From assembly GCF_018100985.1 (NCBI RefSeq), contig NZ_JAGJEI010000002.1, positions 62,001 through 126,000 on the forward strand: DNA of 64,000 nucleotides, written 5' to 3'. Below are positions 52,377 to 61,762 of this stretch, piece after piece. A program made the translations under genes and the position numbers. The first letter of the stretch is position 1; every line of letters starts with the position of its first letter. This DNA comes from Pseudoalteromonas sp. MMG007 (GTDB lineage Bacteria; Pseudomonadota; Gammaproteobacteria; Enterobacterales; Alteromonadaceae). Below the pieces are notes generated by a model. The model had not been told where the DNA came from and searched no databases. It saw nothing but the letters and a program-made list of their open reading frames with translations.

Positions 52377-53678
52377 ATGAATGAAAAACAAACGATTGAC
52401 CTTGATTTTGATCGTGAGCACATTTGGCACCCATATACGTCTATGACTCAGCCAATTCCGGTTTACCCAGTTACCCATGCCAATCATAATTTAATTCACC
52501 TAGAAACCGGCGAGCAACTTATAGATGGCATGGCCTCATGGTGGAGCGCTATACATGGCTATAACCACCCTACTTTAAACGCTGCCATGGTTGAGCAAAT
52601 AAATAGCATGAGCCACATAATGTTTGGTGGCATAACGCATAACAGCGCGGTTGAGCTGTGTAAAAAGCTTGTTGCTATTACCCCTGAAAATTTAACCAAA
52701 GTATTTTTAGCCGATAGCGGCTCGGTTAGTGTAGAAGTCGCTATTAAAATGGCCCTGCAATATTGGCTAAGCCAAGGCATTACTACTAAACAAAAATTAA
52801 TGACCCCGTATAAGGGTTACCATGGCGATACATTTGCTGCCATGAGCGTATGCGATCCCGTTAACTCAATGCACAGTTTATATAGCGGCTTTTTACCCGA
52901 GCATATATTTGTGCCTGCGCCAGTTAGTCAATTTGGTAGCGAGTTTAACCAAGCAGAAGCCCAAACGCTTGAGCAATACTTTAAAGCGCACCACAACCAA
53001 GTAGCCGCCTTTATTATTGAGCCCATAGTGCAAAACGCGGGTGGTATGAACTTTTATCACCCCGATTATCTAGCCTGCGTTCGCACACTTTGCAGCCAAT
53101 ATAATGTACTACTGATTTGCGACGAAATAGCCACAGGCTTTGGCCGCACGGGTAAATTATTTGCTGTTGAGCACGCTGACATTGAGCCCGACATTTTATG
53201 TATAGGCAAAGCACTTACCGGTGGCTCAATGACGCTTTCAGCAACGCTTACCAGCGAAAAAATAGCAACGGGTATTAGTGAAGGCGAAGCCGGTGTTTTG
53301 ATGCACGGACCTACCTTTATGGGTAACCCACTCGCCTGTGCCGTGGCGTGTGCGAGCATTGATTTACTTTTAGCGCAGGATTGGCAACAACGTATTAGCG
53401 ATATAAACAGCCAATTACAACAACTTAATAAGTGCCGTGAACTTAATGATGTAGCTGATGTACGCACATTAGGCGCAATAGGTGTAGTAGAGCTAAACGA
53501 TGCAGCAGGCAGCGTTGATGTAGCTAAAATTCAAGCCTACTTTGTTGAGCAAGGCGTATGGATTCGCCCGTTTGGTAAACTTATTTACCTTATGCCTCCG
53601 TATATAAGTGACGCAAACAGCATTAAAACACTGTGTGATGCTATTTATAATGCAATTAAAGGTAAACATTACGCCTAA
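52377..53678 (+). CDS. bioA: Adenosylmethionine-8-amino-7-oxononanoate aminotransferase
   Basis: PLP aminotransferase, SAM as amino donor, gives 7,8-diaminopelargonate. Protein of 433 residues with FDREHIWHPYTSM near the start (E. coli-like), GYHGDTFAAMSV, CDEIATGFGRTGK and the PLP-lysine motif CIGKALTGG. ATG 52377 lies directly after the BirA-like site and has no strong ribosome-binding site, so the transcript may have a very short leader. Divergent from bioB. Confidence 0.96.
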   Translation: MNEKQTIDLDFDREHIWHPYTSMTQPIPVYPVTHANHNLIHLETGEQLIDGMASWWSAIHGYNHPTLNAAMVEQINSMSHIMFGGITHNSAVELCKKLVAITPENLTKVFLADSGSVSVEVAIKMALQYWLSQGITTKQKLMTPYKGYHGDTFAAMSVCDPVNSMHSLYSGFLPEHIFVPAPVSQFGSEFNQAEAQTLEQYFKAHHNQVAAFIIEPIVQNAGGMNFYHPDYLACVRTLCSQYNVLLICDEIATGFGRTGKLFAVEHADIEPDILCIGKALTGGSMTLSATLTSEKIATGISEGEAGVLMHGPTFMGNPLACAVACASIDLLLAQDWQQRISDINSQLQQLNKCRELNDVADVRTLGAIGVVELNDAAGSVDVAKIQAYFVEQGVWIRPFGKLIYLMPPYISDANSIKTLCDAIYNAIKGKHYA

Positions 53679-53792
53679 TTTCTGCGCTTGTTAAACTTTA
53701 AACCGTATTTATACGTAACTTAGCGCTGTATTTAGTGTTTTTATCTATTTACCCAGTTTGTGGTTATTGATCTAGCTGATCAATACGGATAT

Positions 53793-53811
53793 GATAATGT
53801 CTATCATTTAC
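53793..53811 (+). promoter_or_regulatory. Fur box upstream of the iron ABC operon
   Basis: GATAATGTCTATCATTTAC matches 14 of 19 positions of the classic Fur consensus, ending 11 bp before the first possible start codon. Confidence 0.75.
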
Positions 53812-53821
53812 AATTACCTTT

Positions 53822-54649
53822 ATGGACTCTTCTGCAATGAATTTATTATTTAAACCAGCTAAAACCTTAGGTGCAAGCCTTTTACTTGCTTCAGCTTTTA
53901 TGGCGCAGCCAGTACTTGCTAATGGCCCAATTGGTGAGCATGTAAATCACCTTCAAGCTAATCTAAAAAGTTATGCTGAAGAAGTAGAATGGATGGTAGG
54001 CAAAGTAGATACCATGGTAAGCGACTACGATACAAAAGGCGCTAAAGCGGTTAAAACTGACGATTTAATTGAATACTGGGAGTCTGTTAAGTTCCACAGC
54101 GCAATTGAAACAAACTACGTACCTGTTTACGCATCTATTTGGCAAGGTATATATGGCGTAAAAATGGCCATTGAAAATGGTAAACCTGCCGCTGAAGTAC
54201 GTAAAGAGCAAGAAGCGATGAACATAGCCTTGTGGCAAGGCCTTGGTGCTGTTAAGCTTGCCGCAAAATTCCAGCAAAAAGGCTTGTTAGACACTGTAAA
54301 AGCAACGGCTACAGAAGAAATGACTCAAAGTGCAACAATTGATGAAATTAAGCACAAATTAGACCGAGTAGTCGCTAAATTTGCTGAACGTTTACAAGAT
54401 GAAGCCACTGACATTGTTCACGATACTTACCTACACCTATTTGAAGGCGTAGAAGGTACGCTTATCGAACAAGATGCCAACTTAGTTGAAGTGCTGGAAA
54501 AAGACTTTAACGTAACACTGCCACAAGCAATTAAAAATGGTAAAAGCGTAGACGACGTACGCAATGTGGTAAGTGATATGCAAACCAAATTAGACCGCGC
54601 TAAAACGCTTATAGAAAAAGCAGAGAAGTCGCGTAAGGATGTATTTTAA
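53822..54649 (+). CDS. Helical periplasmic protein of an iron ABC operon
   Basis: Unrecognised, 275 residues from ATG 53822; ATG 53837 (270 residues) gives a more ordinary signal peptide (ending PVLA-NGPIG), and neither has a clear ribosome-binding site. The mature part is almost entirely alpha-helical with three or more coiled-coil-like stretches and repeated acidic/His residues (HVNHLQAN, EVEWMVGK, DIVHDTYLHLFEG). It is the first gene of a Fur-box-headed operon, and its stop codon directly touches the start of the binding protein gene. A partner or iron-handling role is inferred from position only. Confidence 0.72.
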   Translation: MDSSAMNLLFKPAKTLGASLLLASAFMAQPVLANGPIGEHVNHLQANLKSYAEEVEWMVGKVDTMVSDYDTKGAKAVKTDDLIEYWESVKFHSAIETNYVPVYASIWQGIYGVKMAIENGKPAAEVRKEQEAMNIALWQGLGAVKLAAKFQQKGLLDTVKATATEEMTQSATIDEIKHKLDRVVAKFAERLQDEATDIVHDTYLHLFEGVEGTLIEQDANLVEVLEKDFNVTLPQAIKNGKSVDDVRNVVSDMQTKLDRAKTLIEKAEKSRKDVF

Positions 54650-55690
54650 GTGAAGCGTAGGACCTTTATACAAGGCCTAGCTGCGTTAGGGGTTGTTGGC
54701 TCATTGCCACTTCCTCTTTCTCGCGCACTAGCTGCCAATATAGCAAACCCTGTTTCTGTTGATGATTTACCAAAGCTTAAAGGTGAGCTCACCTTATATT
54801 TAGGCCGTGGTGAAGGCGGTTTATACGAAAACGTATTACAAGCTATTCAAAAAAGAAATCCAGACTTTAAGTTAGGCATACGCCGAGGTCCAACTGCTGC
54901 ACTCGCAAATACCATTGTTGCCGAGGCTAAAGCCGGCGTTAAACGCGCTGATTTGTTTTGGGCTGTAGATTCTGGTGCTATTGGTTTAGTAACCGACGCT
55001 GGACTTGCTCAAAAAATTCCTACTGATTTATCTGAGCAGTTACAGCCGCAATTTAGATACAAAGAATGGGCTCCTGTAACTGGGCGCATTAGAACATTGC
55101 CTTACAACACTTCTCGCTTAACGAAAGATCAAATTCCGACAAGTATTATGGAAATTGCCGATAGCGATTTAAGCATTGGCTGGGCGCCGGCTTATGCGTC
55201 TTTTCAATCGTTTGTAACCGCAATGAGAATTTTAGAAGGTGATGACAAAACCGCTAAATGGCTTAAAAAAGTTCAAAAACGCTCTAAAACCTATGCCGGT
55301 GAACTGGGTGTAGTTATGGGTGTTGAACGCGGTGAAGTAGATATTGGCTTTGCTAATCACTATTACACTCTTCGCCTTAAATCAGGCAAACCGGATGCAA
55401 AACTCGATTTAGCCTTTACTCAAAATGATGCAGGATGTTTAGTTAATGCATCGGGCGTACTTGCACTAAACGACGACCCACTTGCTACTAACTTTATGCG
55501 TTATTTACTTAGTAAAGAAGTACAAGGTTATTTAGCAACTGAAGCGTACGAAATTCCGCTAATAAATAACATTAGCCAACCCGATGGATTACCATCGCTT
55601 GCTAATATTTCACCGCCGAAGATAGATTTAACCCAATTGGCAGATTTACGACCTACCATCGATTTGATGAGAAATAACGGCGTTTTATAA
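54650..55690 (+). CDS. Tat-exported ferric-iron ABC substrate-binding protein
   Basis: Protein of 346 residues of the extracellular-binding family 1 (FbpA/FutA-like) type. The N-terminus KRRTFIQGLAALG has the twin-arginine pattern followed by a hydrophobic stretch and cleavage near SRALA. This is unusual among Fe-binding proteins, most of which use Sec. The mature part contains LTLYLGRGEGGLYENVLQAI. Start is GTG at 54650, directly after the previous stop. Fur box, permease and ATPase genes make iron the expected cargo. Confidence 0.85.
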   Translation: MKRRTFIQGLAALGVVGSLPLPLSRALAANIANPVSVDDLPKLKGELTLYLGRGEGGLYENVLQAIQKRNPDFKLGIRRGPTAALANTIVAEAKAGVKRADLFWAVDSGAIGLVTDAGLAQKIPTDLSEQLQPQFRYKEWAPVTGRIRTLPYNTSRLTKDQIPTSIMEIADSDLSIGWAPAYASFQSFVTAMRILEGDDKTAKWLKKVQKRSKTYAGELGVVMGVERGEVDIGFANHYYTLRLKSGKPDAKLDLAFTQNDAGCLVNASGVLALNDDPLATNFMRYLLSKEVQGYLATEAYEIPLINNISQPDGLPSLANISPPKIDLTQLADLRPTIDLMRNNGVL

Positions 55691-57189
55691 TGCGACTACC
55701 CGCTTCTTACCCAATGGCGCTGCTTGCAGCGCTCATTACGCTTACCCCTGTTTTTATATTAATGGTACTGGCTAGCGATGCTAGTACTGTTTTTGATAGT
55801 CATAATTTAAAAATTTTAGGAAACACCCTGTCGTTAATGGGCTTAACTGTTTTAGGCTCTATTTTAATTGGTGTGCCTTTGGCGTTTATTAGTGCCTATG
55901 TGCACTTACCCTTTAAAAAATTATGGCTGGTATTTTTTGCAGCGCCACTTGCTGTACCCAGCTATATTGGTGCATTTACTTTGTACGCGGCCTTTGGCCC
56001 CGGCGGTGAAATTAATACAGTAACCGGCATAGAAACCCCTTCTATGTATGGGTTAACTGGCGCTGCCATTGTAATGACTTTGTATACCTTCCCTTTTGTA
56101 ATGATGACTACCCGCTCATCGCTTTTAAGCTTAGATGCTAGTATGGTTAACGCAGCGCGTACTTTAGGTATGTCGATGACACAAAGCGTGTTTAAAGTAA
56201 TATTACCGCGTGTAGTTAATGGCATTGCAGCAGGTTCTTTATTAGTTGCGCTTTACACCCTCTCTGATTTTGGTACTCCGGCGATGATGCGCCTAGATAC
56301 CTTTACCCGCGTTATATACGTAGAATACAACGCATTTGCGTTAGGCCGAGCAGCAATGCTTTCATTGCAGCTAATGGTAATTGTTGGCTTTTTATTATTA
56401 ATAGAATCACAAATAAAAACAGCCAGTGAAAAACAAGGTCGTCCGCTAATTTTATTTCCGAGCAAGTGGCAGTTAAGTGCTATGTTTGTGGCCTTTGCGC
56501 CGGTGTTATTGTTAGCCATTGGTTTGCCTCTAGCCATTTTTACACTGTGGTTAGGGCGTGATGGTTTTAGCTCGTTCGATTTTAATATTGCTTGGAACTC
56601 AGCTTATGCATCAGCCATTGCTGCAGTGGTTGCCGTAATTGTTGCCGTGCCAGTTGCCCATGCTGCATTAAGTGGCAAAGCCGGTAAAGTAATGGAGCGC
56701 GTGACATATTTTGGTTTTGGTATTCCGGGTATAGTAATGGGTACTGCTTTGGTTTATGGCGGCTTACAACTTCCGTTTTTATATCAAACATTAGGGCTTT
56801 TAATTATTGCTTATATGCTACGTTTTTTACCGCTTGCGGTAGGCTCTGTTCGTACTAGCACAGAACACTTAGATCCTAGTTTAATTAAATCTGCCAGAGT
56901 ATTAGGCGCAAGCCCACGTGAAGCCTTTACACGTATTACATTACCGCTGACTATGCGCGGAATAATAGCAGGTGCAGCACTTGTGTTTTTAGAGTCTATG
57001 CGTGAACTTGAAGCCACTCTTTTACTTGGCCCTACAGGCTTTGAAACACTTTCAACCTACTTATGGCGTGTTTACGAAGCAGGTTATTTTGGCCGCGCTG
57101 CAATACCTGGTTTATTGTTAGTAGTGATTTCTGCGTGCGCGTTAGCTATTATGCTCACTGGCGAAAAACGCAATCAGTTAGAACATTAA
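55690..57189 (+). CDS. Iron ABC transporter permease (two fused domains)
   Basis: Inner-membrane permease of 499 residues with about twelve helices and two BPD_transp_1 domains. The ATPase-coupling EAA loops are MVNAARTLGMSMTQSVFKVILP and ARVLGASPREAFTRITLP (in part). The double-size fusion is typical of the FbpB/SfuB and ThiP groups. Starts on the stop codon of the binding-protein gene (1-bp overlap). Confidence 0.92.
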   Translation: MRLPASYPMALLAALITLTPVFILMVLASDASTVFDSHNLKILGNTLSLMGLTVLGSILIGVPLAFISAYVHLPFKKLWLVFFAAPLAVPSYIGAFTLYAAFGPGGEINTVTGIETPSMYGLTGAAIVMTLYTFPFVMMTTRSSLLSLDASMVNAARTLGMSMTQSVFKVILPRVVNGIAAGSLLVALYTLSDFGTPAMMRLDTFTRVIYVEYNAFALGRAAMLSLQLMVIVGFLLLIESQIKTASEKQGRPLILFPSKWQLSAMFVAFAPVLLLAIGLPLAIFTLWLGRDGFSSFDFNIAWNSAYASAIAAVVAVIVAVPVAHAALSGKAGKVMERVTYFGFGIPGIVMGTALVYGGLQLPFLYQTLGLLIIAYMLRFLPLAVGSVRTSTEHLDPSLIKSARVLGASPREAFTRITLPLTMRGIIAGAALVFLESMRELEATLLLGPTGFETLSTYLWRVYEAGYFGRAAIPGLLLVVISACALAIMLTGEKRNQLEH

Positions 57190-57202
57190 GGATTTAATAA
57201 CA

Positions 57203-58219
57203 ATGCTATCTGTAAGTCAGTTGTCTATAGATTATGGCAGTAACCGTGTAGTCAGCGATTTAAATCTATCGCTTGAACAAAGTGAAATCCTTATGCTTGT
57301 CGGCCCTACAGGGTGTGGTAAGAGCACAATTTTACAAGCACTTGCTGGGCTTTTACCTATCAGCGAAGGCGAAATAAACGTGGGTAAATGGCGTGCTACA
57401 CCTAAATTAACGGTACCACCTGAAAAACGCAGTGTTGGTATGGTGTTTCAAGACTTTGCATTATTCCCGCATTTAACGGTTGAGCAAAACATTTGCTTTA
57501 GATTAAAAAATACAGCGCCTGCAGAACGCTGGATAAAACTATTGGGTCTTGACGAATTTAGAAATAAAAAACCTGCTACGCTTTCGGGCGGTCAAAAGCA
57601 GCGTGTTGCTCTAGCCCGAACTCTTGCACACGAACCAGACTTTGTTTTACTTGATGAGCCATTGTCTAACCTAGATGCTGCACTAAAAGATATGCTGCGC
57701 TGGGATATTAGAAACGCACTTAAAGATGCCGGCGTTCCTGCAATTTGGGTAACACACGATCAAGAAGAAGCGCTTTCTGTTGGTGATCGTGTAGGTGTTT
57801 TGAAAGCGGGTAAAATTCAGCAAATAGATACACCTGAGCGCTGCTTTAGTATTCCTAACAATCGTTTTGTTGCTCGTTTTTTAGGTGAAGCTAGCTTTAT
57901 TGCCGGTAAATTTGAAAACGGACAAGCCACTACAGCTATAGGCAACGCACCAGCTCAAGGCGTTGATTGTGAAAGCGGCGATGTTGATGTATTGCTTCGC
58001 CCTGATGACGTATTACTTGTACAAAGTAGTGTTGGTAATAATGGTGAAGTTGTATGGGTACGCTTTGAAGGTGGCAGCCGATTATGTGCTGTAAAACTTA
58101 CGTGTTCTACTATTGTAACCAGCCGTGTTAGCCATGAGGTTGTAGTAAACCCAGGCGATGAAGTACATGTATCATTAAGTACATCGCACCCACTTGCGGT
58201 TTATAAAAAAGCTAGCTAG
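57203..58219 (+). CDS. Iron ABC transporter ATPase (FbpC-like)
   Basis: ATPase of 338 residues with Walker A GPTGCGKST, signature LSGGQKQRVALART, Walker B FVLLDEPLSNLD, and switch His in WVTHDQEE. The C-terminal 100 residues have a TOBE-like regulatory domain (VDVLLRPDDV). It follows the permease by 13 bp. Complete FbpABC-type system with the preceding genes. Confidence 0.93.
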   Translation: MLSVSQLSIDYGSNRVVSDLNLSLEQSEILMLVGPTGCGKSTILQALAGLLPISEGEINVGKWRATPKLTVPPEKRSVGMVFQDFALFPHLTVEQNICFRLKNTAPAERWIKLLGLDEFRNKKPATLSGGQKQRVALARTLAHEPDFVLLDEPLSNLDAALKDMLRWDIRNALKDAGVPAIWVTHDQEEALSVGDRVGVLKAGKIQQIDTPERCFSIPNNRFVARFLGEASFIAGKFENGQATTAIGNAPAQGVDCESGDVDVLLRPDDVLLVQSSVGNNGEVVWVRFEGGSRLCAVKLTCSTIVTSRVSHEVVVNPGDEVHVSLSTSHPLAVYKKAS

Positions 58220-58235
58220 TAGCGCTTAAAAACTA

Positions 58236-58261
58236 AAAAAGCCCATATGTATGGGCTTTTT
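58236..58261. terminator. Bidirectional terminator
   Basis: AAAAAGCCCAT / ATGGGCTTTTT with a 4-nt loop between the iron operon and the convergent P-loop gene. Confidence 0.92.
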
Positions 58262-58282
58262 AAATTAAAACGTTAACGCAAA

Positions 58283-58717
58283 TCACCACTCAAACATGTA
58301 CGCCATTTTACTTATGGTTTTAAGCGGCACATTATGTGAGTTACGCTTAGCGTATAGATGCTGCATAGATTTGTCTTTTACTTCACCTACGATCACTTCT
58401 TTTACTTGATACCCTAAAGCAACAGCAGCTTGTGAATACGCGATAAATTCCCACTTTTTAATATTAGTGTTATCAACTATGACTAATGGGATGTTTTGTG
58501 CGAGTGCATTAATAAAACGAGCCAAGTTTAAATTATGGTATTGCGAGAGCCTAAACTTATCGAAGTGGTATTCGCCTTGCTCATTTATAAAGTAGTCATC
58601 GGTTGAACAAATTAGATATTGGCTTTCGTCAACACCACCTAGTTCGTCTGCAAGGTTTTGCGCGTAATAAGACTTACCGCTTCCTGGTAGTCCTCGTAAA
58701 ATAAAAACTTGTTTCAT
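58283..58717 (-). CDS. P-loop kinase-like ATP-binding protein
   Basis: Protein of 144 residues with Walker A RGLPGSGKSYYA at the very N-terminus, CSTDDYFINEQGEYHFD (acidic second-metal segment), VIVDNTNIKKWEF and a C-terminal VPLKTISKM. The pattern is that of the NEDD4-binding-protein-2/polynucleotide-kinase-like AAA_33 family. The substrate is unknown. Soluble, single gene. Confidence 0.8.
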   Translation of the reverse strand: MKQVFILRGLPGSGKSYYAQNLADELGGVDESQYLICSTDDYFINEQGEYHFDKFRLSQYHNLNLARFINALAQNIPLVIVDNTNIKKWEFIAYSQAAVALGYQVKEVIVGEVKDKSMQHLYAKRNSHNVPLKTISKMAYMFEW

Positions 58718-59010
58718 GGCATCCGTTTCTAAGTAAAAGGCAACATTAAAGAATTTAAAAACTTATAATGCCACAAAATAGTTAAATTTCAGAGTATCAA
58801 ATCACAAACTTGATCATTTTTGCTGTAAAAATGGCTAAAAATAAAGCGCATTGATAAAAACTTTTAAAGAGTTGCCCACAATAGTTTTTTTATTTGAGTT
58901 AACTAGGTAAGATACAGGGTTCAAGTGCAGCAACGTTTATGCAATTAATGCCAATGTGCTGCGCACAGTTTAATAAATAAAGTTAGGCAACTTATATCAT
59001 TGGAGTGAAG

Positions 59011-60408
59011 ATGAGCCATTTAGCGATTTCAGAGCTATTAAAAGGCAACGTTGCGGTAGACAGCCAAGTTACAATTAAAGGCTGGATCCGTACTCGCCGC
59101 GATTCAAAAGCAGGAATATCATTTTTAGCCGTTCATGACGGTTCGTGTTTTGATCCTATTCAAGCGGTAGTTCCTAATTCACTGAATAATTATGATGAAG
59201 TTACTAGCTTAACAGCCGGTTGTTCTGTATCGGTTACTGGTGTTTTAGTTCAATCTGCTGGCCAAGGTCAATCATTTGAAATTCAAGCTAATTCTGTAAC
59301 AGTTTTAGGTTGGGTAGAAAACCCAGATTCTTACCCAATGTCGGCAAAACGCCACAGCATTGAGTACTTACGTGAGCACGCTCACCTTCGCCCTCGTACA
59401 AATATGATTGGCGCGGTAACACGTGTACGTAACTGTTTAGCACAAGCTATTCACCGTTTTTATCACGAACAAGGTTTTTACTGGATCAGTACACCTATTA
59501 TCACAGCAAGTGACTGTGAAGGCGCTGGCGAAATGTTCCGTGTATCTACGCTTGATATGCAAAACTTACCGCGTACAGATAAAGGCGATGTTGATTACAG
59601 CGAAGATTTCTTTGGTAAAGAAGCATTTTTGACTGTATCTGGCCAGTTAAATGGTGAAACATACGCATCAGCAATGTCAAAAATCTATACATTTGGCCCT
59701 ACTTTCCGTGCTGAGAATTCAAATACTTCTCGTCACTTAGCTGAGTTTTGGATGGTTGAACCTGAAGTGGCATTTGCTGATTTAGAAGATATCGCAAAAC
59801 TTGCAGAAAACATGCTTAAGTATGTATTTAAAGCCGTACTTGAAGAGCGCCGTGACGACATGGAATTTTTTGCACAACGTGTAGAAAAAACTGCAATCAC
59901 TCGCCTTGAAGAGTTTGTAGATAAAGACTTTGCACAAGTTGATTACACAGACGCTGTAGAAATTCTTAAAACGTGTGGCAAAAAGTTTGAGTACGCTGTT
60001 GAATGGGGTGTTGATTTACAGTCTGAGCACGAGCGTTATTTAGCAGAAGAGCACTTTAAAGCACCGGTAGTTATTAAAAACTACCCGCGTGATATTAAAG
60101 CGTTTTACATGCGCCAAAACGAAGACGGCAAAACCGTTGCCGCAATGGATGTTGTAGCGCCTGGCATTGGTGAGATCATTGGTGGTTCACAACGTGAAGA
60201 ACGCCTTGACGTACTTGATGCACGCTTAGACGAAATGGGCTTAAACAAAGAAGATTACAGCTGGTACCGCGATTTACGTAAATACGGTAGTGTGCCACAT
60301 TCAGGCTTTGGTTTAGGCTTTGAGCGTTTAGTTGCATACGTAACCGGTATGGGTAACGTACGTGATGTTATTGCCTTCCCTCGTACTAAAGGTAGCGCAA
60401 CCTACTAA
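59011..60408 (+). CDS. asnS: Asparaginyl-tRNA synthetase
   Basis: Class IIb aminoacyl-tRNA synthetase, 465 residues from ATG 59011. TGGAG at 59001-59005 is the ribosome-binding site, so the in-frame GTG at 59005 is not used. The N-terminal OB fold ([19 protein letters not shown]) binds the tRNA anticodon. Motif 2 [21 protein letters not shown] and motif 3 [12 protein letters not shown] are present (each in part here). A terminator follows. Confidence 0.97.
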   Translation: MSHLAISELLKGNVAVDSQVTIKGWIRTRRDSKAGISFLAVHDGSCFDPIQAVVPNSLNNYDEVTSLTAGCSVSVTGVLVQSAGQGQSFEIQANSVTVLGWVENPDSYPMSAKRHSIEYLREHAHLRPRTNMIGAVTRVRNCLAQAIHRFYHEQGFYWISTPIITASDCEGAGEMFRVSTLDMQNLPRTDKGDVDYSEDFFGKEAFLTVSGQLNGETYASAMSKIYTFGPTFRAENSNTSRHLAEFWMVEPEVAFADLEDIAKLAENMLKYVFKAVLEERRDDMEFFAQRVEKTAITRLEEFVDKDFAQVDYTDAVEILKTCGKKFEYAVEWGVDLQSEHERYLAEEHFKAPVVIKNYPRDIKAFYMRQNEDGKTVAAMDVVAPGIGEIIGGSQREERLDVLDARLDEMGLNKEDYSWYRDLRKYGSVPHSGFGLGFERLVAYVTGMGNVRDVIAFPRTKGSATY

Positions 60409-60424
60409 TCAATAATTTGATTTG

Positions 60425-60450
60425 AAAAGCCAGCTTAATTGCTGGCTTTT
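60425..60450 (+). terminator. Terminator after asnS
   Basis: AAAAGCCAGC / GCTGGCTTTT with a 6-nt loop and a T-run, 17 bp past the stop codon. Confidence 0.92.
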
Positions 60451-60560
60451 TATTTTGTGCTTCATATTTATTTTAAGCCGTATTAACGTAATATCTATTA
60501 ATTAGTGATTTATAAATTCTGAACTATAGTTTTATAAACTCTTATTAATTTGGCTATTTT

Positions 60561-61493
60561 ATGATTAAAAACCTAATTTTGGCAGTTTCAGTTCTTGTTT
60601 CAGCCTCAAGTGTAACCATCAGCTCCTCTCCCGATTTTTCACAGCATAAACCTATTTTAATTGGTGGCTCATCCTCTGTTTCACAGTTATTTGAAATAAT
60701 AAAACCTGAGTACGAAAAACAAATCAATACATTAATGCAAGTACGCTCTATGGGCAGCGATAAAGGCATTAAAGCTATCGGGCAAAACATTATAGATATT
60801 GGCACAAGCTCCCGTTACTTAACGCATGAAGAGCAAGCGAGTTACCCTCATGTTAGGCAAATTGTTATTGCGCAAGATGCGTTAGTGTTTTTCACCAATA
60901 AAAAAAATAAAATTGACTCCCTTCAAGTTAAGCAGTTAACCGATATCTACGCAGGTAAATATAAAACATGGCAAGAAGTTAACCCAAGTTACAACCCTCA
61001 AACAGAACGGGATAATAAAATATTACTTTTTAGTAAAGCGTATAACCATGGCACCTTTGATGTGTTACTTGAGTTTTTAAACCTTAGTTATATGAAAGTA
61101 CCGAGCAATAACAGCATAAAATTAAAGCATGCAGGAAATAGAGGTTTATTCCCTAAAACTGAAGTACAAATGTATGATGAATTTAATCAAGCGCTAGGAA
61201 TTGTGCAGCGCATGCCTAATGCGATTGCTTTTGACTCGTATGGTGCAGTTTCACAACTTTTAGGCTCTAAAAAAGTTGATATGGTAAATTTAGTTGGTAT
61301 AGATGGTGTAAAAGTCAGTGACCGCACAATTAAAAATGGTGAATATACTTTTGTTAGGCCGCTCATTCTATTAGTTAATACCCAGTCATCTCGCTCTGTA
61401 GAACAGGTGGAGTTAATGTTAAGCTTTCTCAAAAAAGATAAAGTCCAAAAGATACTCTCTGAACACCACTATTCAATGGTTGAAGATAGTTAG
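60561..61493 (+). CDS. PstS-like phosphate/solute-binding protein
   Basis: Protein of 310 residues with a signal peptide and the PstS fold: ILIGGSSSVSQLFEIIKPEY (loop like the phosphate-binding GSSTV), MGSDKGIKAI, IDIGTSSRYL and NAIAFDSYGAVSQL. No pst permease or ATPase gene is nearby, so it may be a sensory or scavenging partner. Phosphate as ligand is likely but unproven. Confidence 0.85.
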   Translation: MIKNLILAVSVLVSASSVTISSSPDFSQHKPILIGGSSSVSQLFEIIKPEYEKQINTLMQVRSMGSDKGIKAIGQNIIDIGTSSRYLTHEEQASYPHVRQIVIAQDALVFFTNKKNKIDSLQVKQLTDIYAGKYKTWQEVNPSYNPQTERDNKILLFSKAYNHGTFDVLLEFLNLSYMKVPSNNSIKLKHAGNRGLFPKTEVQMYDEFNQALGIVQRMPNAIAFDSYGAVSQLLGSKKVDMVNLVGIDGVKVSDRTIKNGEYTFVRPLILLVNTQSSRSVEQVELMLSFLKKDKVQKILSEHHYSMVEDS

Positions 61494-61501
61494 TCAATAA
61501 A

Positions 61502-61534
61502 AAAGCCGCAAGAACATAAGTTCACTGCGGCTTT
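61502..61534 (+). terminator. Terminator after the PstS-like gene
   Basis: AAAGCCGCA...TGCGGCTTT with an inner GAAC / GTTC pair. Confidence 0.85.
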
Positions 61535-61762
61535 AAACCAGAATAAATTAACTACCAATGTGCAATAATACACAACCATTTTATAGGGCTAAGTGTGTCG
61601 CTACCTACCTTAAATACTCTCATTTACGACCGCATGGATGCAGAAGGTAGAGCAATGTAGGAGCAATTGCCGAGAACAACTAAATAGCGATTTTTTGCCG
61701 AGCTATCAACGTGTTTTTCCACCTACATAATAGATCACTTAATTAAGCGAATTGGTATAAAT
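61535..61762. other. Spacer with a possible intergenic repeat
   Basis: No gene. The part around 61630-61735 (GCATGGATGCAGAAGG, GTAGGAGCAATTGCCGAG, TTTTTTGCCGAGC) recalls intergenic repeats of Shewanella/Pseudoalteromonas genomes. This comes from memory and is uncertain. Confidence 0.35.

Noticed and set aside
58925-58967. T-box-like or attenuator hairpin before asnS (GTGCAGCA / TGCTGCGCAC)
   Set aside because: The pairing is weak, and T-boxes are not expected in gammaproteobacteria.
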